NCBI RefSeq assembly: GCF_904849725.1
Contig: NC_058524.1
Location: forward strand, 28,241,001-28,305,000
Reading direction: 5' to 3'
DNA length: 64,000 nucleotides
DNA from: Hordeum vulgare subsp. vulgare
Taxonomy: Eukaryota > Streptophyta > Magnoliopsida > Poales > Poaceae
Position 1 is the stretch's first letter, and each line of letters starts with the position of its first letter. The notes under the pieces are model-generated. The model was not told the DNA's origin and ran no database searches. It saw only the letters and a list, made by a program, of their open reading frames with translations. The position numbers and the translations under genes were made by a program. Positions 1-11,421 of the stretch are shown here, piece after piece.

Positions 1-1
1 C

Positions 2-1447
2 AATAAACCCTGGCGATGCGGTAGCAGCCGCGCCCCTCACGGCGAAGAAAAGGGTCCCAAGGGTCCCAGGAAGCCTCGCTCCGAGCTCACGTTGGCGATC
101 ATCGCCAAACTCAATGCCGACTTGGCGAAGAGGAGGGACTGGCATTTAAAGGTGGGAGAGATGATGGCGGTTGCGGCCTACGTCGTCGAGGCCGCCGCCC
201 CGCGTCAAGCGCAACATCTTGCCGACATTGACAACAAGGAATCCATCATCTCCAACGGGCACACCCTCCTCATGTTAGGGTTGGGAGGACTACAGTCAGT
301 CATCCTCTCGATCGCTGCCATGGCCACGGCGAGCATGGGACCGTCGGCCGCTCGTCCTCCTCAGTACAGATCCACCACACCCGAGACGCCAGGGTGCCGT
401 CCTTCGGACAGCCATGGGCAGACATGGTTCTCCACGCCGCCGGAGTACAACGTGGTTGCTCCCGCCACGTCCGCGGGGGTCATCGACCTAAAACATGATG
501 CCGAGGTACAGATGTAAAGTGGCGCTGGCCAGACGACTGGCGGGACACACAGTAAGCAGCCCCGGTCATTCCCGATGGCAACCATATCCGACGCCCGTAA
601 GTTGTTCGACACAATACCACTTCCGACGCCCACAACCGACTATCGTGATTGCTCGGCATTCATGGAGAGCGTCATCTACGAGGGCCGTGGTTAGGCCTTT
701 CACTACGAGGGTCAAGGCCAGGCTGTCGGTCCCAACGAGAGGTAGAGCCAGGACGACCGCGACCACTATGAGGACACTAAATTCGTCGGCCATGATGAAG
801 AGAAGGACAACCATGTCAACTCATGGCATATTGATGATGAGTTATATTGTGAAAATGAGGAAGACAAGGTCCACATTTTGCAAGAGGCATTGGTGTTTAT
901 CGATGAGCTCACTCAAATGGCCGAGGCACAAAAGAGGAGGCAAATCATTTGCGTGGGGTCATACACCCAAAATAAGGATAAATTGATTTGCGAGAGTTGG
1001 ATTGAGATAGGGGAAGATCCAATAAAAGGTGCCGAGCAAAAGGCATCCATCTTTTGGACAAGGGGTACCTTCCATGAGCGAAGGAAGTTTGTCCCTACCA
1101 AATTGTGAGTACTCGCAACATCAACTTAATCCAAAAGTGATGGGGATTCATTCAACAAGGATGCAACAAGTATTGTGCCGCGCTTGAGAGCGTCCAAGCC
1201 GGTCCCATGAGTGGCCTAGGCGTTGGTGACTTGGTATGTACCTCTCACATTTTTATTTTGTGTCCATTCATGTTGGCATGCTTTTTATTGTGTAGGCATT
1301 TTGTGTCCATTCATGTTGTGTAGGCATTTTAATCTTTTGAAGATTTCAAGGCACGACATAAGAACAAGCCACTCATCCTCACGCATTGTTGGGTGCTCAT
1401 AAAAAATTATGCCAAATTCAAAGATCAATATGTCACTCGTAAAGAGC
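2..1447 (+). pseudogene. Broken trihelix / NAM-associated gene (PIF-Harbinger ORF1 type)
   Basis: One reading frame can be followed from about 92 to 1108, interrupted by stops at 515-517, near 692 and near 748. The frame then shifts by one base and continues at 1141-1233 (WGFIQQGCNKYCAALESVQA) and, after an intron-like gap, at about 1336-1447 (FKARHKNKPLILTHCW). Segments such as KLICESWIEIGEDPIKGAEQ and ECNKYCAALESV-like text are typical of the grass proteins with a trihelix/Myb-like DNA-binding region and a NAM-associated C-terminus, which PIF/Harbinger elements carry as ORF1. The family binds transposon ends or acts as a transcription factor; this copy cannot make a full protein. The 3' end is cut at about 1447, where unrelated GC-rich DNA begins. 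The 5' end may lie outside the window. The family assignment is from memory of similar wheat proteins. Confidence 0.7.
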
Positions 1448-2231
1448 TCCACAGCCGGGCTCTCACCTCACCTCACCTCACCTACGGGCGCGGCGCCCCT
1501 GACCGTCCTCTCCCCATCTCCTCTCCGCCACTCCTTGCTTCCGCCCAACGTCGCCTTTTTGGTGACCGGCAACGCGCGTGCATACGACGTCCCTAGCATC
1601 AATGCAGGATGCGCTCGATCGCCGTGGAGCTGTTGCGGCCTGCTGCTACCGTGCACTCGTGGTCCGCCACGGGATCAACATGTTGCGCGCCTCCGCTGCG
1701 AGATTGTGGCCACGGGAGCTACAAAGAAGCTCCGGCTGTCCGCCCGTTAGATATAACTCTTTTTCTCTTGTAGTGCCCTTCCTCTTTTATTTCACGTGCT
1801 TCCCTGGTTGACGTTTGTGCCTCGATCTAACCTGCTGGTACCATGCTTGTGTTAATGTGTGAGGGGAAATCAAATTCCTGTTCATTAATTTCTTAGGTAC
1901 CGTGAGCTTTTCAATTTGTCATTCATGGTTTTCATTTTCTTCAAACAAAATCAGGTTATGCACTTATGCAGATAGTACATAATATGTATGCTTTGATATG
2001 CTCTCAAATGATGTTTTCCTGGGAGAAATTTACATTTGCATACACATAAAAGGCTTTCTGTGAACCAAGCACTCTCAGGTTAGAGGTGTGTATAATAATT
2101 GTTTAGATGCCCACTCTTACTGCTAACTGCAGTTAGGCTTTTCATTTAGTAAATGACAATTCTTTTGCTGTCGAATCTGTGATACAAGACTAAGGTGTTA
2201 AATTATCTATATTATTGTGATTCTTACAATA
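1448..2231. other. No gene recognised; GC-rich then AT-rich spacer
   Basis: The first 300 bases are GC-rich, with short overlapping open frames that resemble nothing I know. The rest is AT-rich, without coding signal. The sharp change at 1448 marks the break in the preceding pseudogene. Confidence 0.5.
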
Positions 2232-2344
2232 CTCCCTCCATTCGGAAGTACTTGTCACATAAATGGTTGTATCTAGATATATTTTAGTTTTAGATACATC
2301 TATTCTTATACATTTGTGTGACAAGTAATTCCGAAAAGAGGGAG
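2232..2344. mobile_element. Stowaway-type MITE, 113 bp
   Basis: The ends are CTCCCTCC and a matching GAGGGAG, flanked on both sides by TA (2230-2231 and 2345-2346). The arms are complementary over much of the length (ACTTGTCACA...TGTGTGACAAGTA). TA target duplication and these ends define Stowaway (Tc1/mariner-derived) MITEs. Confidence 0.9.
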
Positions 2345-2641
2345 TATATGATAAAGGATCTGTGCTATTAATTGTACCGGTTTAGGGTTTAAAATCTAGA
2401 CCTTATTTTTTAATAATTTTTGTATCAGTCCATACATAGGAAAATTATATGGTTGATCTTTACTGGCTGTATACATAGTATCCGGGCAAGATACTAACTA
2501 CCTGCCTGTTTCTAAAAAGGAAAAAGAACACAAAGATTATTTATATTTTCTCCCCATCTGACACAAATGAATATCCACTTCTATTTGTCACAATAATTAA
2601 GTAGATATAAACTTGGCTAATGCTCAAGGGTATGCACGGTT

Positions 2642-3018
2642 TGATAGATCCCGTGGATCGACAAGTCTAGATGTGTTCGATGAGAGTAGTGGTATGTTAC
2701 CTTATCCCGTGCTCGATGAGTTCCCTCGGTGACTGTCGTGACGTAGTGGCGACGGTGGGGAACCAGAGAGAGATGCGGTAGCGGCGGCGGTGGACTTCCC
2801 ATCGCTTTAGTGCATCCCTCTAGATCGGATTAGGGTTAGGAGTGGGGAACCAGTGGCGGCGGCGAACCTTGTAGTCTGTGCCATGGTCCCCACCTCCTCT
2901 ATATACAACACTGCGCGACAGGGCCCACCAGCCTTGCTTGGGCTGGACGCCCCTGATCAGGGCGTGAGTCAAGGTCCAATGGGCCGTTGGGCCCATTAGG
3001 AAAGAGATCAATCTAACA
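2642..3018 (-). repeat. 3' LTR of outer Copia
   Basis: About 97 percent identical to 16813-17191. It reads TGTTAGATTGATC at its start and ends CTATCA on the minus strand. It contains a TATATA-like stretch near 2900. Confidence 0.88.
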
Positions 3019-3032
3019 TTCTCCCCCTTGAT
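3019..3032 (-). other. Polypurine tract of outer Copia
   Basis: On the minus strand AAGGGGGAGAA directly precedes the TGTTAG start of the 3' LTR, the standard place for the plus-strand primer of reverse transcription. Confidence 0.8.
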
Positions 3033-3192
3033 GTCATCATATACTTTTACCCGTTTCGTAACAGATCAATACATAGGGCATGTTTCATCGTCACGGCTCA
3101 ATTGCCGATGGAATCAGACATCCATAATGTACCTCTCTATTTTGAGACAGATTCTTTAACCTTGGGCCCTTTATTGTCCGGAAAATATTAGA

Positions 3193-4305
3193 CTATACCA
3201 TAAAACCCATGTCGACTGTGTGTTCTCCGAACACACGGGGCGGTAAGCCTTTGATAAGCAGATCTGCAAACACTTGTTTGTTGCTTTTATGCTTCAAGCA
3301 TTTTTTCATAATTCTGGACTTTCTCCTTCACAACACATAACTCTTTGTCAGTGTGTTTGGCATCAACACTTGACTCGTTGTGACAGGAGCGAAAGAATTT
3401 AAAATAGTTATCGTTGTTGTCAACCATTATCAATTCCGGGTATATGTAGCCATTAACCATTTCGCCTATCCCTCAGCCTCATATAAAGTTATAACATATC
3501 ATTGCATCACATTGATGACAATCGTTTCACTCATTTGGAGATTTTCCACACAAAACTCCGAGTATGAAAGTTAGCGACAATTGTTGATTTCGCTATTCAT
3601 TTCACAAGTCCTGCCTTTGTACTCACAATCTTTTGAGAGCACTTATTTCTTTTAGCATGAGGCCGATATCTTTGACTCCATTCCATTGATTTATCTATGG
3701 ACTGGACATTGCCAAAACAACCCGGATATATACGTGAACAGTGTCAGGGTAATATCTTGAGCTTCCAACAACTGAAGCATATGGTACCATATCCGTTTAC
3801 AATCTTTTCTTATTAACTTTTGGAACACCATAGTTTCCACTTCCATTACCCTTGACTATAAGAACATGCGTAGGTTTTGTCGTATGCATACTTTAGAGAT
3901 CTTTCTTAGCATGTCCATGCAACATTCCTAATACCCCCTTTTATTCTTTTGAACTTTGAGGACAAGAACTTCTTTTCTCCTCCTGCAGTAGATTGACATC
4001 ACCACTAGCAAGTAGGACATCATCCACATGCATAGGAATTGGGAAACAAATTTCCCATTCTATAACTTTGCAAGAATGCAATTGTCCTCTCATTTTCTTT
4101 GCACAAAATATTTCGATTTAAGTCATGTTTTACACATTTACATATTTCCTCTGGAGTCATATTTGCCTTGTAGACCCTTCATAAAGTCTATGTTAGTGAA
4201 ATTCAAATGATGGAATTTCACTAACATAGACTTTATAGCAGTCACAAGTATCTAATTTTCACATTCCTAGAGACCATCAAAATCTCAGGTACTGGTACTT
4301 ATTTC
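3193..4305 (-). pseudogene. Outer Copia pol remnant: reverse transcriptase and RNase H end
   Basis: Reading on the minus strand, HVDDVLLASGDVNLLQEEK at about 3973-4030 matches the Copia reverse transcriptase YVDD region, with Y changed to H. Further down, KHTDKELCVVKEKVQN and LLIKGLPPRVFGEHTVDMGF match the Copia RNase H end, the segment just before the pol stop codon. The stop is at 3193-3195. The pieces lie in different frames with several stops, so no enzyme can be made. The upstream part is cut by the Angela-like insertion at 4306. The sequence between the motifs is too decayed to follow. Confidence 0.72.
4181..4236. repeat. Perfect 24 bp inverted repeat with 8 base loop
   Basis: Arms at 4181-4204 and 4213-4236 are exact reverse complements, with loop AAATGATG. 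The repeat lies in the decayed pol of the outer Copia, about 70 bp from the nested insertion. Confidence 0.9.
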
Positions 4306-6134
4306 TGTTGGGGAACGTCGCATGGGAAACAAAATTTTTCCTACGCGCACGAAGACCTATCATGGTGATGTCCATCTACGAGAGGGGATGAGTGATCTAC
4401 GTACCCTTGTAGATCGTACAGCAGAAGCGTTAGAGAACGCGGTTGATGTAGTGGAACGTCCTCACGTCCCTCGATCCGCCCCGCGAACAATCCCGCGATC
4501 AGTCCCACGATCTAGTACCGAACGGACGGCACCTCCGCGTTCAGCACACGTACAACTCGACGATGATCTCGGCCTTTTTGATCCAGCAAGAGAGACGGAG
4601 AGGTAGAAGAGTTCTCCGGCAGCGTGACGGCGCTCCGGAGGTTGGTGATGATCTTGTCTCAGCAGGGCTCCGCCCGAGCTCCGCAGAAACACGATCTAGA
4701 GGAAAAACTATGGAGGTATGTGGTCGGGCAGCCGTGAGAAAGTCGTCTCAAATCTGCCCTAAAAGCCCCATATATATAGGAGGAGGGAGGGGGACCTTGC
4801 CTTGGGGTCCAAGGGATCCCCAAGGGGTCGGCCGAGCCAGGGGGGAGGACTCTCCCCCCCCCCCAAACCGAGTCCTACTTGGTTTGGTGGGAGGGAGTCC
4901 TTCCCCCTTCCCACTTCTTTCCCTTTTTTTTTTCTTTCCTTTGATTTTTTCTCTCTTGGCGCATAGGGGATTGGTGGGCTGTCCCACCAGCCCACTAAGG
5001 GCTGGTGTGACCCCCCCAAATACCTATGGGCTTCCTCGGAGTGGGTTGCCCCCCTCCGGTGAACTCCCGGAACCCATTCGTCATTCCCGGTACATTCCCG
5101 GTAACTCCGAAAACCTTCCGGTAATCAAATGAGGTCATCCTATATATCAATCTTCGTTTCCGGACTATTCCGGAAATCCTCGTGACGTCCGTGATCTCAT
5201 CCGGGACTCCGAACAACATTCGGTAACCAACCATATAACTCAAATACGCATAAAACAATGTCGAACCTTAAGTGTGCAGACCCTGCGGGTTCGAGAACTA
5301 TGTAGACATGACCCGAGAGACTCCTCGGTCAATATCCAACAGCGGGACCTGGATGCCCATATTGGATCCTACATATTCTACGAAGATCTTATCGTTTGAA
5401 CCTCAGTGCCAAGGATTCGTATAATCCCGTATGTCATTCCCTTTGTCCTTCGGTATGTTACTTGCCCGAGATTCGATCGTCAGAATCCGTATACCTATTT
5501 CAACCTCGTTTACCGGCAAGTCTCTTTACTCGTTCCGTAATACAAGATCCCGCAACTTACACTAAGTTACATTGCTTGCAAGGCTTGTGTGTGATGTTGT
5601 ATTACCGAGTGGGCCCCGAGATACCTCTTCGTCACACGGAGTGACAAATCCCAGTCTTGATCCATACTAACTCAACTAACACCTTCGGAGATACCTGTAG
5701 AGCATCTTTATAGTCACCCAGTTACGTTGCGACGTTTGATACACACAAAGCATTCCTCCGGTGTCAGTGAGTTATATGATCTCATGGTCATAGGAATAAA
5801 TACTTGACACGCAGAAAACAGTAGCAACAAAATGACACGATCAACATGCTACGTCTATTAGTTTGGGTCTAGTCCATCACGTGATTCTCCCAATGACGTG
5901 ATCCAGTTATCAAGCAACAACACCTTGTTCATAATCAGAAGACACTGACTATCATCGATCAACTGGCTAGCCAACTAGAGGCATGCTAGGGACGGTGTTT
6001 TGTCTATGTATCCACACATGTAAATGAGTCTTCATTCAATACAATCATAGCATGGATAATAAACTATTATCTTGATACAGGAATTATAATAATAACTATA
6101 CTTTTATTATTGCCTCTAGGGCATAATTCCAACA
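4306..6134 (-). repeat. 3' LTR of inner Copia
   Basis: Direct repeat of 11422-13244 at about 99 percent. It differs mainly by single substitutions and by the length of C and T runs near 4852-4864 and 4924-4934. Confidence 0.93.
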
Positions 6135-6150
6135 GTCTCCCACTTGCACT
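6135..6150 (-). other. Polypurine tract of inner Copia
   Basis: On the minus strand CAAGTGGGAGAC abuts the TGTTGG start of the 3' LTR. Confidence 0.8.
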
Positions 6151-6186
6151 AGATTCAATAATCTAGCCCTCACATCACCATGTGAA

Positions 6187-8745
6187 TTACATTGTAATAA
6201 ATCTAACACCCATACAGTTCTGGTGTCGATCATGTTTTGGCCGTGGAAGAGGCTTAGTCAGCGGGTCTGCTACATTCAGATCCGTGTGCACTTTGCATAT
6301 TTTTACGTCCTCCTCCTCGACGTAGTCGCGGATGAGGTTGAAGCGTCGTTTGATGTGTCTGGTCTTCTTGTGAAACCTTGGTTCCTTTGCTAAGGCAATG
6401 GCACCAGTGTTGTCACAGAACAAGGTTATTGGATCCAGTGCACTTGGCACCACTCCAAGATCCGTCATGAACTGCTTCATCCAGACACCCTCCTTAGCCG
6501 CCTCCGAGGCAGCCATGTACTCCGCTTCACATGTAGAATCTGCTACGACGCTTTGCTTGGAACTGCACCAGCTTACTGCACCCCCATTAAGAATAAACAC
6601 GTATCCGGTTTGCGACTTAGAGTCGTCTGGATCTGTGTCAAAGCTTGCATCGACGTAACCTTTTACGGCGAGCTCTTCGTCACCTCCATACACGAGAAAC
6701 ATCTCCTTAGTCCTTTTCAGGTACTTCAGGATATTCTTGACCGCCGTCCAGTGATCCACTCCTGGATTACTCTGGAACCTACCTGCCATACTTATGGCCA
6801 GGCTAACATCCGGTCTAGTGCACAGCATTGCATACATGATAGAGCCTATGGCTGAAGCATAGGGGACGGAGCACATATGCTCTCTATCTTCATCAGTTGC
6901 TGGGCACTGAGTCTTACTCAATCTCGTACCTTGTAACACTGGCAAGAACCCTTTCTTGGACTGTTCCATTTTGAACCTCTTCAAAACTTTATCAAGGTAT
7001 GTGCTTTGTGAAAGTCCTATCAGGCGTTTTGATCTATCCCTATAGATCTTAATGCCTAGAATGTAAGCAGCTTCTCCTAGGTCCTTCATAGAGAAACTTT
7101 TATTCAAGTAACCTTTTATGCTCTCCAAAAGCTCTACGTTGTTTCCAATCAGTAATATGTCATCCACATATAATATTAGAAACGCCACAGAGCTCCCACT
7201 CACTTTCTTGTAAATACAAGATTCTCCAACCACTTGTATAAACCCAAATGCTTTGATCACCTCATCAAAGCGTTTGTTCCAACTCCGAGATGCTTGCACC
7301 AGTCCATAAATGGATCGCTGGAGCTTGCACACCTTGTCAGCATTTTTAGGATCGACAAAACCTTCGGGTTGCATCATATACAACTCTTCCTTAAGGAAAC
7401 CGTTAAGGAACGCCATTTTGACATCCATCTGCCAGATTTCATAATCGAAAAATGCAGCTATTGCTAACATGATTCTGACGGACTTAAGCATCGCTACGGG
7501 AGAGAAAGTCTCATCGTAGTCAATTCCTGAAACTTGCGAAAAACCTTTTGCCACAAGTCGAGCTTTATAAACGGTCACATTACCGTCAGCGTCCGTCTTC
7601 TTCTTAAAGATCCATTTGTTCTGAATAGCCTTGCGGCCCTCAGGCAGCATCTCCAAAGTCCACACTTTGTTCTCATACATGGATCCTATCTCGGATTTCA
7701 TGGCTTCTAGCCATTTGTTGGAATCTGGGCCCACCATTGCTTCTTCATAATTTGCAGGTTCATTGTTGTCTAACAACATGATTGATAAGACGGGATTACC
7801 GTACCACTCTGGAGCAGCGCGTGATCTCGTCGACCTGCGTGGTTCAACAGAAACTTGAACTGGAGTTTCATGATCATCATCATTAATTTCCTCCTCAACC
7901 GGCGTCGCAATAACAGAGGTTTCCCCTTGCCCTGCGCCACCATCCAGAGGGATGAGAGGTTCGACAACCTCGTCAAGTTCTATCTTCCTCCCACTCAATT
8001 CTCTCAAGAGAAACTCCTTCTCGAGAAAAGTTCCGTTCTTAGCAACAAACACTTTGCCCTCAGATTTGAGATAGAAGGTGTACCCAACTGTCTCTTTTGG
8101 GTAACCTATGAAGACACACTTTTCCGCTTTGGGTTCCAGCTTTTCAGGCTGAAGCTTTTTGACATAAGCATCACATCCCCAAACTTTAAGAAACGACAAC
8201 TTTGGCCTTTTGCCATACCATAGTTCGTATGGTGTCGTCTCAACGGATTTCGATGGTGCCCTATTTAAAGTGAATGCAGCTGTTTCTAATGCATAACCCC
8301 AAAACGATAACGGCAAATCAGTAAGAGACATCATAGATCGCACCATTTCTAACAAAGTACGATTACGACGTTTGGACACACCATTACGCTGTGGTGTTCC
8401 AGGCGGTGTTAACTGCGAAACAATTCCACATTGTCTTAAGTGAGTACCAAACTCGAAACTCAGATATTCACCCCCACGATCAGACCGTAGGAACTTGATC
8501 TTCTTGTTACGATGATTTTCCACTTCACTCTGAAATTGCTTGAACTTTTCAAATGTTTCAGACTTGTGCTTCATCAAGTAGACATAACCATATCTACTTA
8601 AATCGTCAGTGAAGGTGAGAAAATAACGATATCCGCCGCGTGCCTCCACGCTCATGGGACCACACACATCGGTATGTATGATTTCCAACAAGTCACTTGC
8701 ACGCTCCATTGTTCCGGAGAACGGAGTCTTAGTCATCTTGCCCAT
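6187..8745 (-). CDS. Copia pol: integrase, reverse transcriptase, RNase H (852 aa)
   Basis: An uninterrupted frame. Residues about 15-180 are the integrase core (HTDVCGP, DRGGEY, and TPQRNGVSKRRNRTL containing the glutamate region). A spacer follows, ending in RRSTRSRAAPEWYG. The reverse transcriptase starts near residue 340 (NKWIFKKKTDADG, KARLVAKGFSQVSGIDY) and has its catalytic YVDDILLIGN near 528. RNase H follows (VDASFDTDPDDSKSQTGYVF, ADSTCEAEYMA), ending with ADPLTKPLPRPKHDRH. The product would copy the element's RNA and insert the cDNA into a chromosome. It lacks the gag-protease part, which lies in another frame at 8733-10166; the two overlap by 13 bases. Normally gag and pol form one long frame in this family, so the ATG chosen here is only the first methionine after the break. 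Intact length suggests recent activity of the lineage. Confidence 0.9.
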   Translation of the reverse strand: MGKMTKTPFSGTMERASDLLEIIHTDVCGPMSVEARGGYRYFLTFTDDLSRYGYVYLMKHKSETFEKFKQFQSEVENHRNKKIKFLRSDRGGEYLSFEFGTHLRQCGIVSQLTPPGTPQRNGVSKRRNRTLLEMVRSMMSLTDLPLSFWGYALETAAFTLNRAPSKSVETTPYELWYGKRPKLSFLKVWGCDAYVKKLQPEKLEPKAEKCVFIGYPKETVGYTFYLKSEGKVFVAKNGTFLEKEFLLRELSGRKIELDEVVEPLIPLDGGAGQGETSVIATPVEEEINDDDHETPVQVSVEPRRSTRSRAAPEWYGNPVLSIMLLDNNEPANYEEAMVGPDSNKWLEAMKSEIGSMYENKVWTLEMLPEGRKAIQNKWIFKKKTDADGNVTVYKARLVAKGFSQVSGIDYDETFSPVAMLKSVRIMLAIAAFFDYEIWQMDVKMAFLNGFLKEELYMMQPEGFVDPKNADKVCKLQRSIYGLVQASRSWNKRFDEVIKAFGFIQVVGESCIYKKVSGSSVAFLILYVDDILLIGNNVELLESIKGYLNKSFSMKDLGEAAYILGIKIYRDRSKRLIGLSQSTYLDKVLKRFKMEQSKKGFLPVLQGTRLSKTQCPATDEDREHMCSVPYASAIGSIMYAMLCTRPDVSLAISMAGRFQSNPGVDHWTAVKNILKYLKRTKEMFLVYGGDEELAVKGYVDASFDTDPDDSKSQTGYVFILNGGAVSWCSSKQSVVADSTCEAEYMAASEAAKEGVWMKQFMTDLGVVPSALDPITLFCDNTGAIALAKEPRFHKKTRHIKRRFNLIRDYVEEEDVKICKVHTDLNVADPLTKPLPRPKHDRHQNCMGVRFITM

Positions 8746-10166
8746 GAGGCATGGTTCGCACGTGTCAAGTGAATCAAAGTCAAGTGACTCAAAAGTCCAT
8801 CAGCATGGAGTTTCTTCATGCGCTTTACACCAATATGACCCAAGCGGCAGTGCCACAAAAATATGGCGCTATCATTGTTTACTCTAACTCTTTTGGTCTC
8901 AATGTTATGTATATGCGTATCTCTATCAAGATTCAATATGAACAATCCTCTCACATTCGGTGCATGACCATAAAAGATGTTACTCATAGAAATAGAACAA
9001 CCATTATTCTCAGACTTAAAAGAGTAACCGTCTCGCAATAAACAAGATCCAGATATAATGTTCATGCTCAACGCAGGCACTAAATAACAATGATTTAAGT
9101 TCATCACTAATCCCGATGGTAGTTGAAGTGACACTGTGCCGACGGCGATTGCATCAACCTTGGAACCGTTTCCTACGCGCATCGTCACTTCGTCTTTCGC
9201 CAGCCTTCGTCTATTCCGCAGTTCCTGCTTCGAGTTGCAAATGTGAGCAACAGAACCGGTATCGAATACCCAGGCACTACTACGAGAGCCGGTCAAGTAC
9301 ACATCAATAACATGTATATCAAATATACCTGATTTTTCTTTGCCCGCCTTCTTATCTGCCAGATACTTGGGGCAATTGCGTTTCCAGTGACCCATACCCT
9401 TGCAATAGAAGCACTCTGTTTCAGGCTTAGGTCCAGCCTTGGGTTTCTTCGGCGGTTTGGCAACAGGCTTGCCGCTCTTCTTCGAATTGCCCTTCTTGCC
9501 TTTGCCGTTTCGCTTGAAACTAGTGGTCTTGCTCACCATCAACACTTGATGCTCTTTACGGAGTTCAGACTCTGCGACTTTCAGCATCGCAAACAACTCG
9601 CCGGGAGACTTGTTCATCCCTTGCATGTTGTAGTTCAACACAAAGCCTTTATAGCTTGGCGGCAGTGATTGAAGGATTCTGTCAGTGATAGCTTCTTGCG
9701 GGAGTTCAATCCCCAGTTCAGCTAGACGGTTTGAGTACCCAGACATTTTGAGCACATGTTCACTGACAGACGAGTTTTCCTCCATCTTGCAAGCATAGAA
9801 TTTATCGGAGGTCTCATACCTCTCGATCCGGGCGTTCTTCTGAAAGATAAACTTCAACTCCTGGAACATCTCAAATGCTCCATGACGCTCAAAGCGACGT
9901 TGAAGTCCCGGTTCTAAGCCATACAAGACTGCACATTGAACTATTGAGTAGTCCTCCTTACGTGCTAACCAAGCGTTCTTAACATCCTGATCAGCCGTAG
10001 CGGGTGGTTCATCTCCTAGCGCAGCATTAAGGACATAATCCTTCTTTCCAGCTTGTAAGACTAGCTTAAGATTACGAGCCCAGTCTACAAAGTTGCTTCC
10101 ATCATCTTTCAACTTAGCTTTCTCTAGGAACGTATTAAAATTCAGGATGACACTTGCGTGAGCCAT
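8733..10166 (-). CDS. Copia gag, zinc knuckle, protease and pre-integrase region (477 aa)
   Basis: Starts at the ATG at 10164-10166 (MAHASVILNFNTFLEKAKL). Residues 1-230 are the capsid-like gag. A lysine-rich stretch follows (FKRNGKGKKGNSKKSGK), then the CCHC zinc knuckle CFYCKGMGHWKRNCPKY near 252-268. The aspartic protease begins with WVFDTGSVAHICNS near 301. The GAG-pre-integrase domain (LWHCRLGHIGVKRMKKLHA) lies near 440-458. The frame runs out about 20 residues later in sequence that reads as integrase only in the next frame. The shift lies at about 8781-8795 and fits loss of a single base. Gag forms the virus-like particle and binds RNA; the protease cuts the polyprotein. The long intact frame and high LTR identity make this a recent insertion with a late defect. 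Confidence 0.9.
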   Translation of the reverse strand: MAHASVILNFNTFLEKAKLKDDGSNFVDWARNLKLVLQAGKKDYVLNAALGDEPPATADQDVKNAWLARKEDYSIVQCAVLYGLEPGLQRRFERHGAFEMFQELKFIFQKNARIERYETSDKFYACKMEENSSVSEHVLKMSGYSNRLAELGIELPQEAITDRILQSLPPSYKGFVLNYNMQGMNKSPGELFAMLKVAESELRKEHQVLMVSKTTSFKRNGKGKKGNSKKSGKPVAKPPKKPKAGPKPETECFYCKGMGHWKRNCPKYLADKKAGKEKSGIFDIHVIDVYLTGSRSSAWVFDTGSVAHICNSKQELRNRRRLAKDEVTMRVGNGSKVDAIAVGTVSLQLPSGLVMNLNHCYLVPALSMNIISGSCLLRDGYSFKSENNGCSISMSNIFYGHAPNVRGLFILNLDRDTHIHNIETKRVRVNNDSAIFLWHCRLGHIGVKRMKKLHADGLLSHLTLIHLTRANHASWAR

Positions 10167-11404
10167 GATCTACAACACAAATATATTCAAAGTGGACTTA
10201 GACTATGTTCAAGATAATTAGAGTTCAACTTAATCAAATTATATGCTAAACTCCCACTCAAAAAGTACATCTCTCTAGTCATTTGAGTGGTTCATGATCC
10301 ACTTACACTATCCCAAGTCCGATCATCACGTGAGTTGAGTATAGTTTCAGTGGTAAGCATCCCTATGCTAATCATATCAACTATATGATTCATGATCGAC
10401 CTTTCGGTCTCATGTGTTCCGAGGCCATGTCTGCACATGCTAGGTTCGTCAAGCTTAACTCGAGTGTTCCGCGTGCGCAACTGTTTTGCACCCGTTGTAT
10501 GTGAACGTTGAGTCTATCACACCCGATCATCACGTGGTGTCTCGAAACGACGAACTGTAGCAACGGTGCACAGTCGGGGAGAACACAATTTCGTCTTGAA
10601 ATTTTAGTGAGAGATCACCTCATAATGCTACCGTCGTTCTAAGCAAAATAAGGTGCAAAAAAGGATTAACATCACATGCAATTCATAAGTGACATGATAT
10701 GGCCATCATCACGTGCTTCTTGATCTCCATCACCAAAGCACCGGCACGATCTTCTTGTCACCGGCGCCACACCATGATCATCCATCAACGTGTTGCCATC
10801 GGGGTTGTCGTGCTACTTATGCTATTACTACTAAAGCTACATCCTAGCAAAATAGTAAACGCATCTGCAAGCACAAACGTTAGTGTAAAGACAACCCTAT
10901 GGCTCCTGCCGGTTGTCGTACCATCGACATGCAAGTCGATATTTCTATTACAACATGATCATCTCATACATCCAATATATCACATCACATCGTTGGCCAT
11001 ATCACATCACAATCATACCCTGCAAAAACAAGTTAGACGTCCTCTAATTTTGTTGTTGCATGTTTTACGTGGTGACCAAGGGTATCTAGTAGGATCGCAT
11101 CTTACTTACGCAAACACCACAACGGAGATATATGAGTTGCTATTTAACCTCATCCAAGGACCTCCTCGGTCAAATCCGATTCAACTAAAGTTGGAGAAAC
11201 CGTCACTTGCCAGTCATCTTTGAGCAAAGGGGGTTACTCGTAACGATGAAACCAGTCTCTCGTAAGCGTACGAGTAATGTCGGTCCAAGCCGCTTCAATC
11301 CAACAATACCGCGGAATCAAGAAAAGACTAAGGAGGGCAGCAAAACGCACATCACCGCCCACAAAACCTTTTGTCTTCTACTCGAAAAGACATCTACGCA
11401 TGAA
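10167..11404 (-). other. 5' leader of inner Copia, no gene
   Basis: Lies between the PBS and the gag ATG. The open frames here on the plus strand are incidental. Long leaders of this type occur in the BARE/Angela group. Confidence 0.7.
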
Positions 11405-11420
11405 CCTAGCTCTGATACCA
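11405..11420 (-). other. Primer binding site of inner Copia
   Basis: The minus strand reads TGGTATCAGAGCTAGG, the classic match to the 3' end of plant initiator Met-tRNA, one base from the end of the 5' LTR. Confidence 0.92.
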
Positions 11421-11421
11421 C

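Noticed and set aside
10699..11223. 174-codon plus-strand frame in the inner Copia leader
   Set aside because: It lies antisense in the 5' leader, has no known domain, and sits exactly between the PBS and gag ATG.
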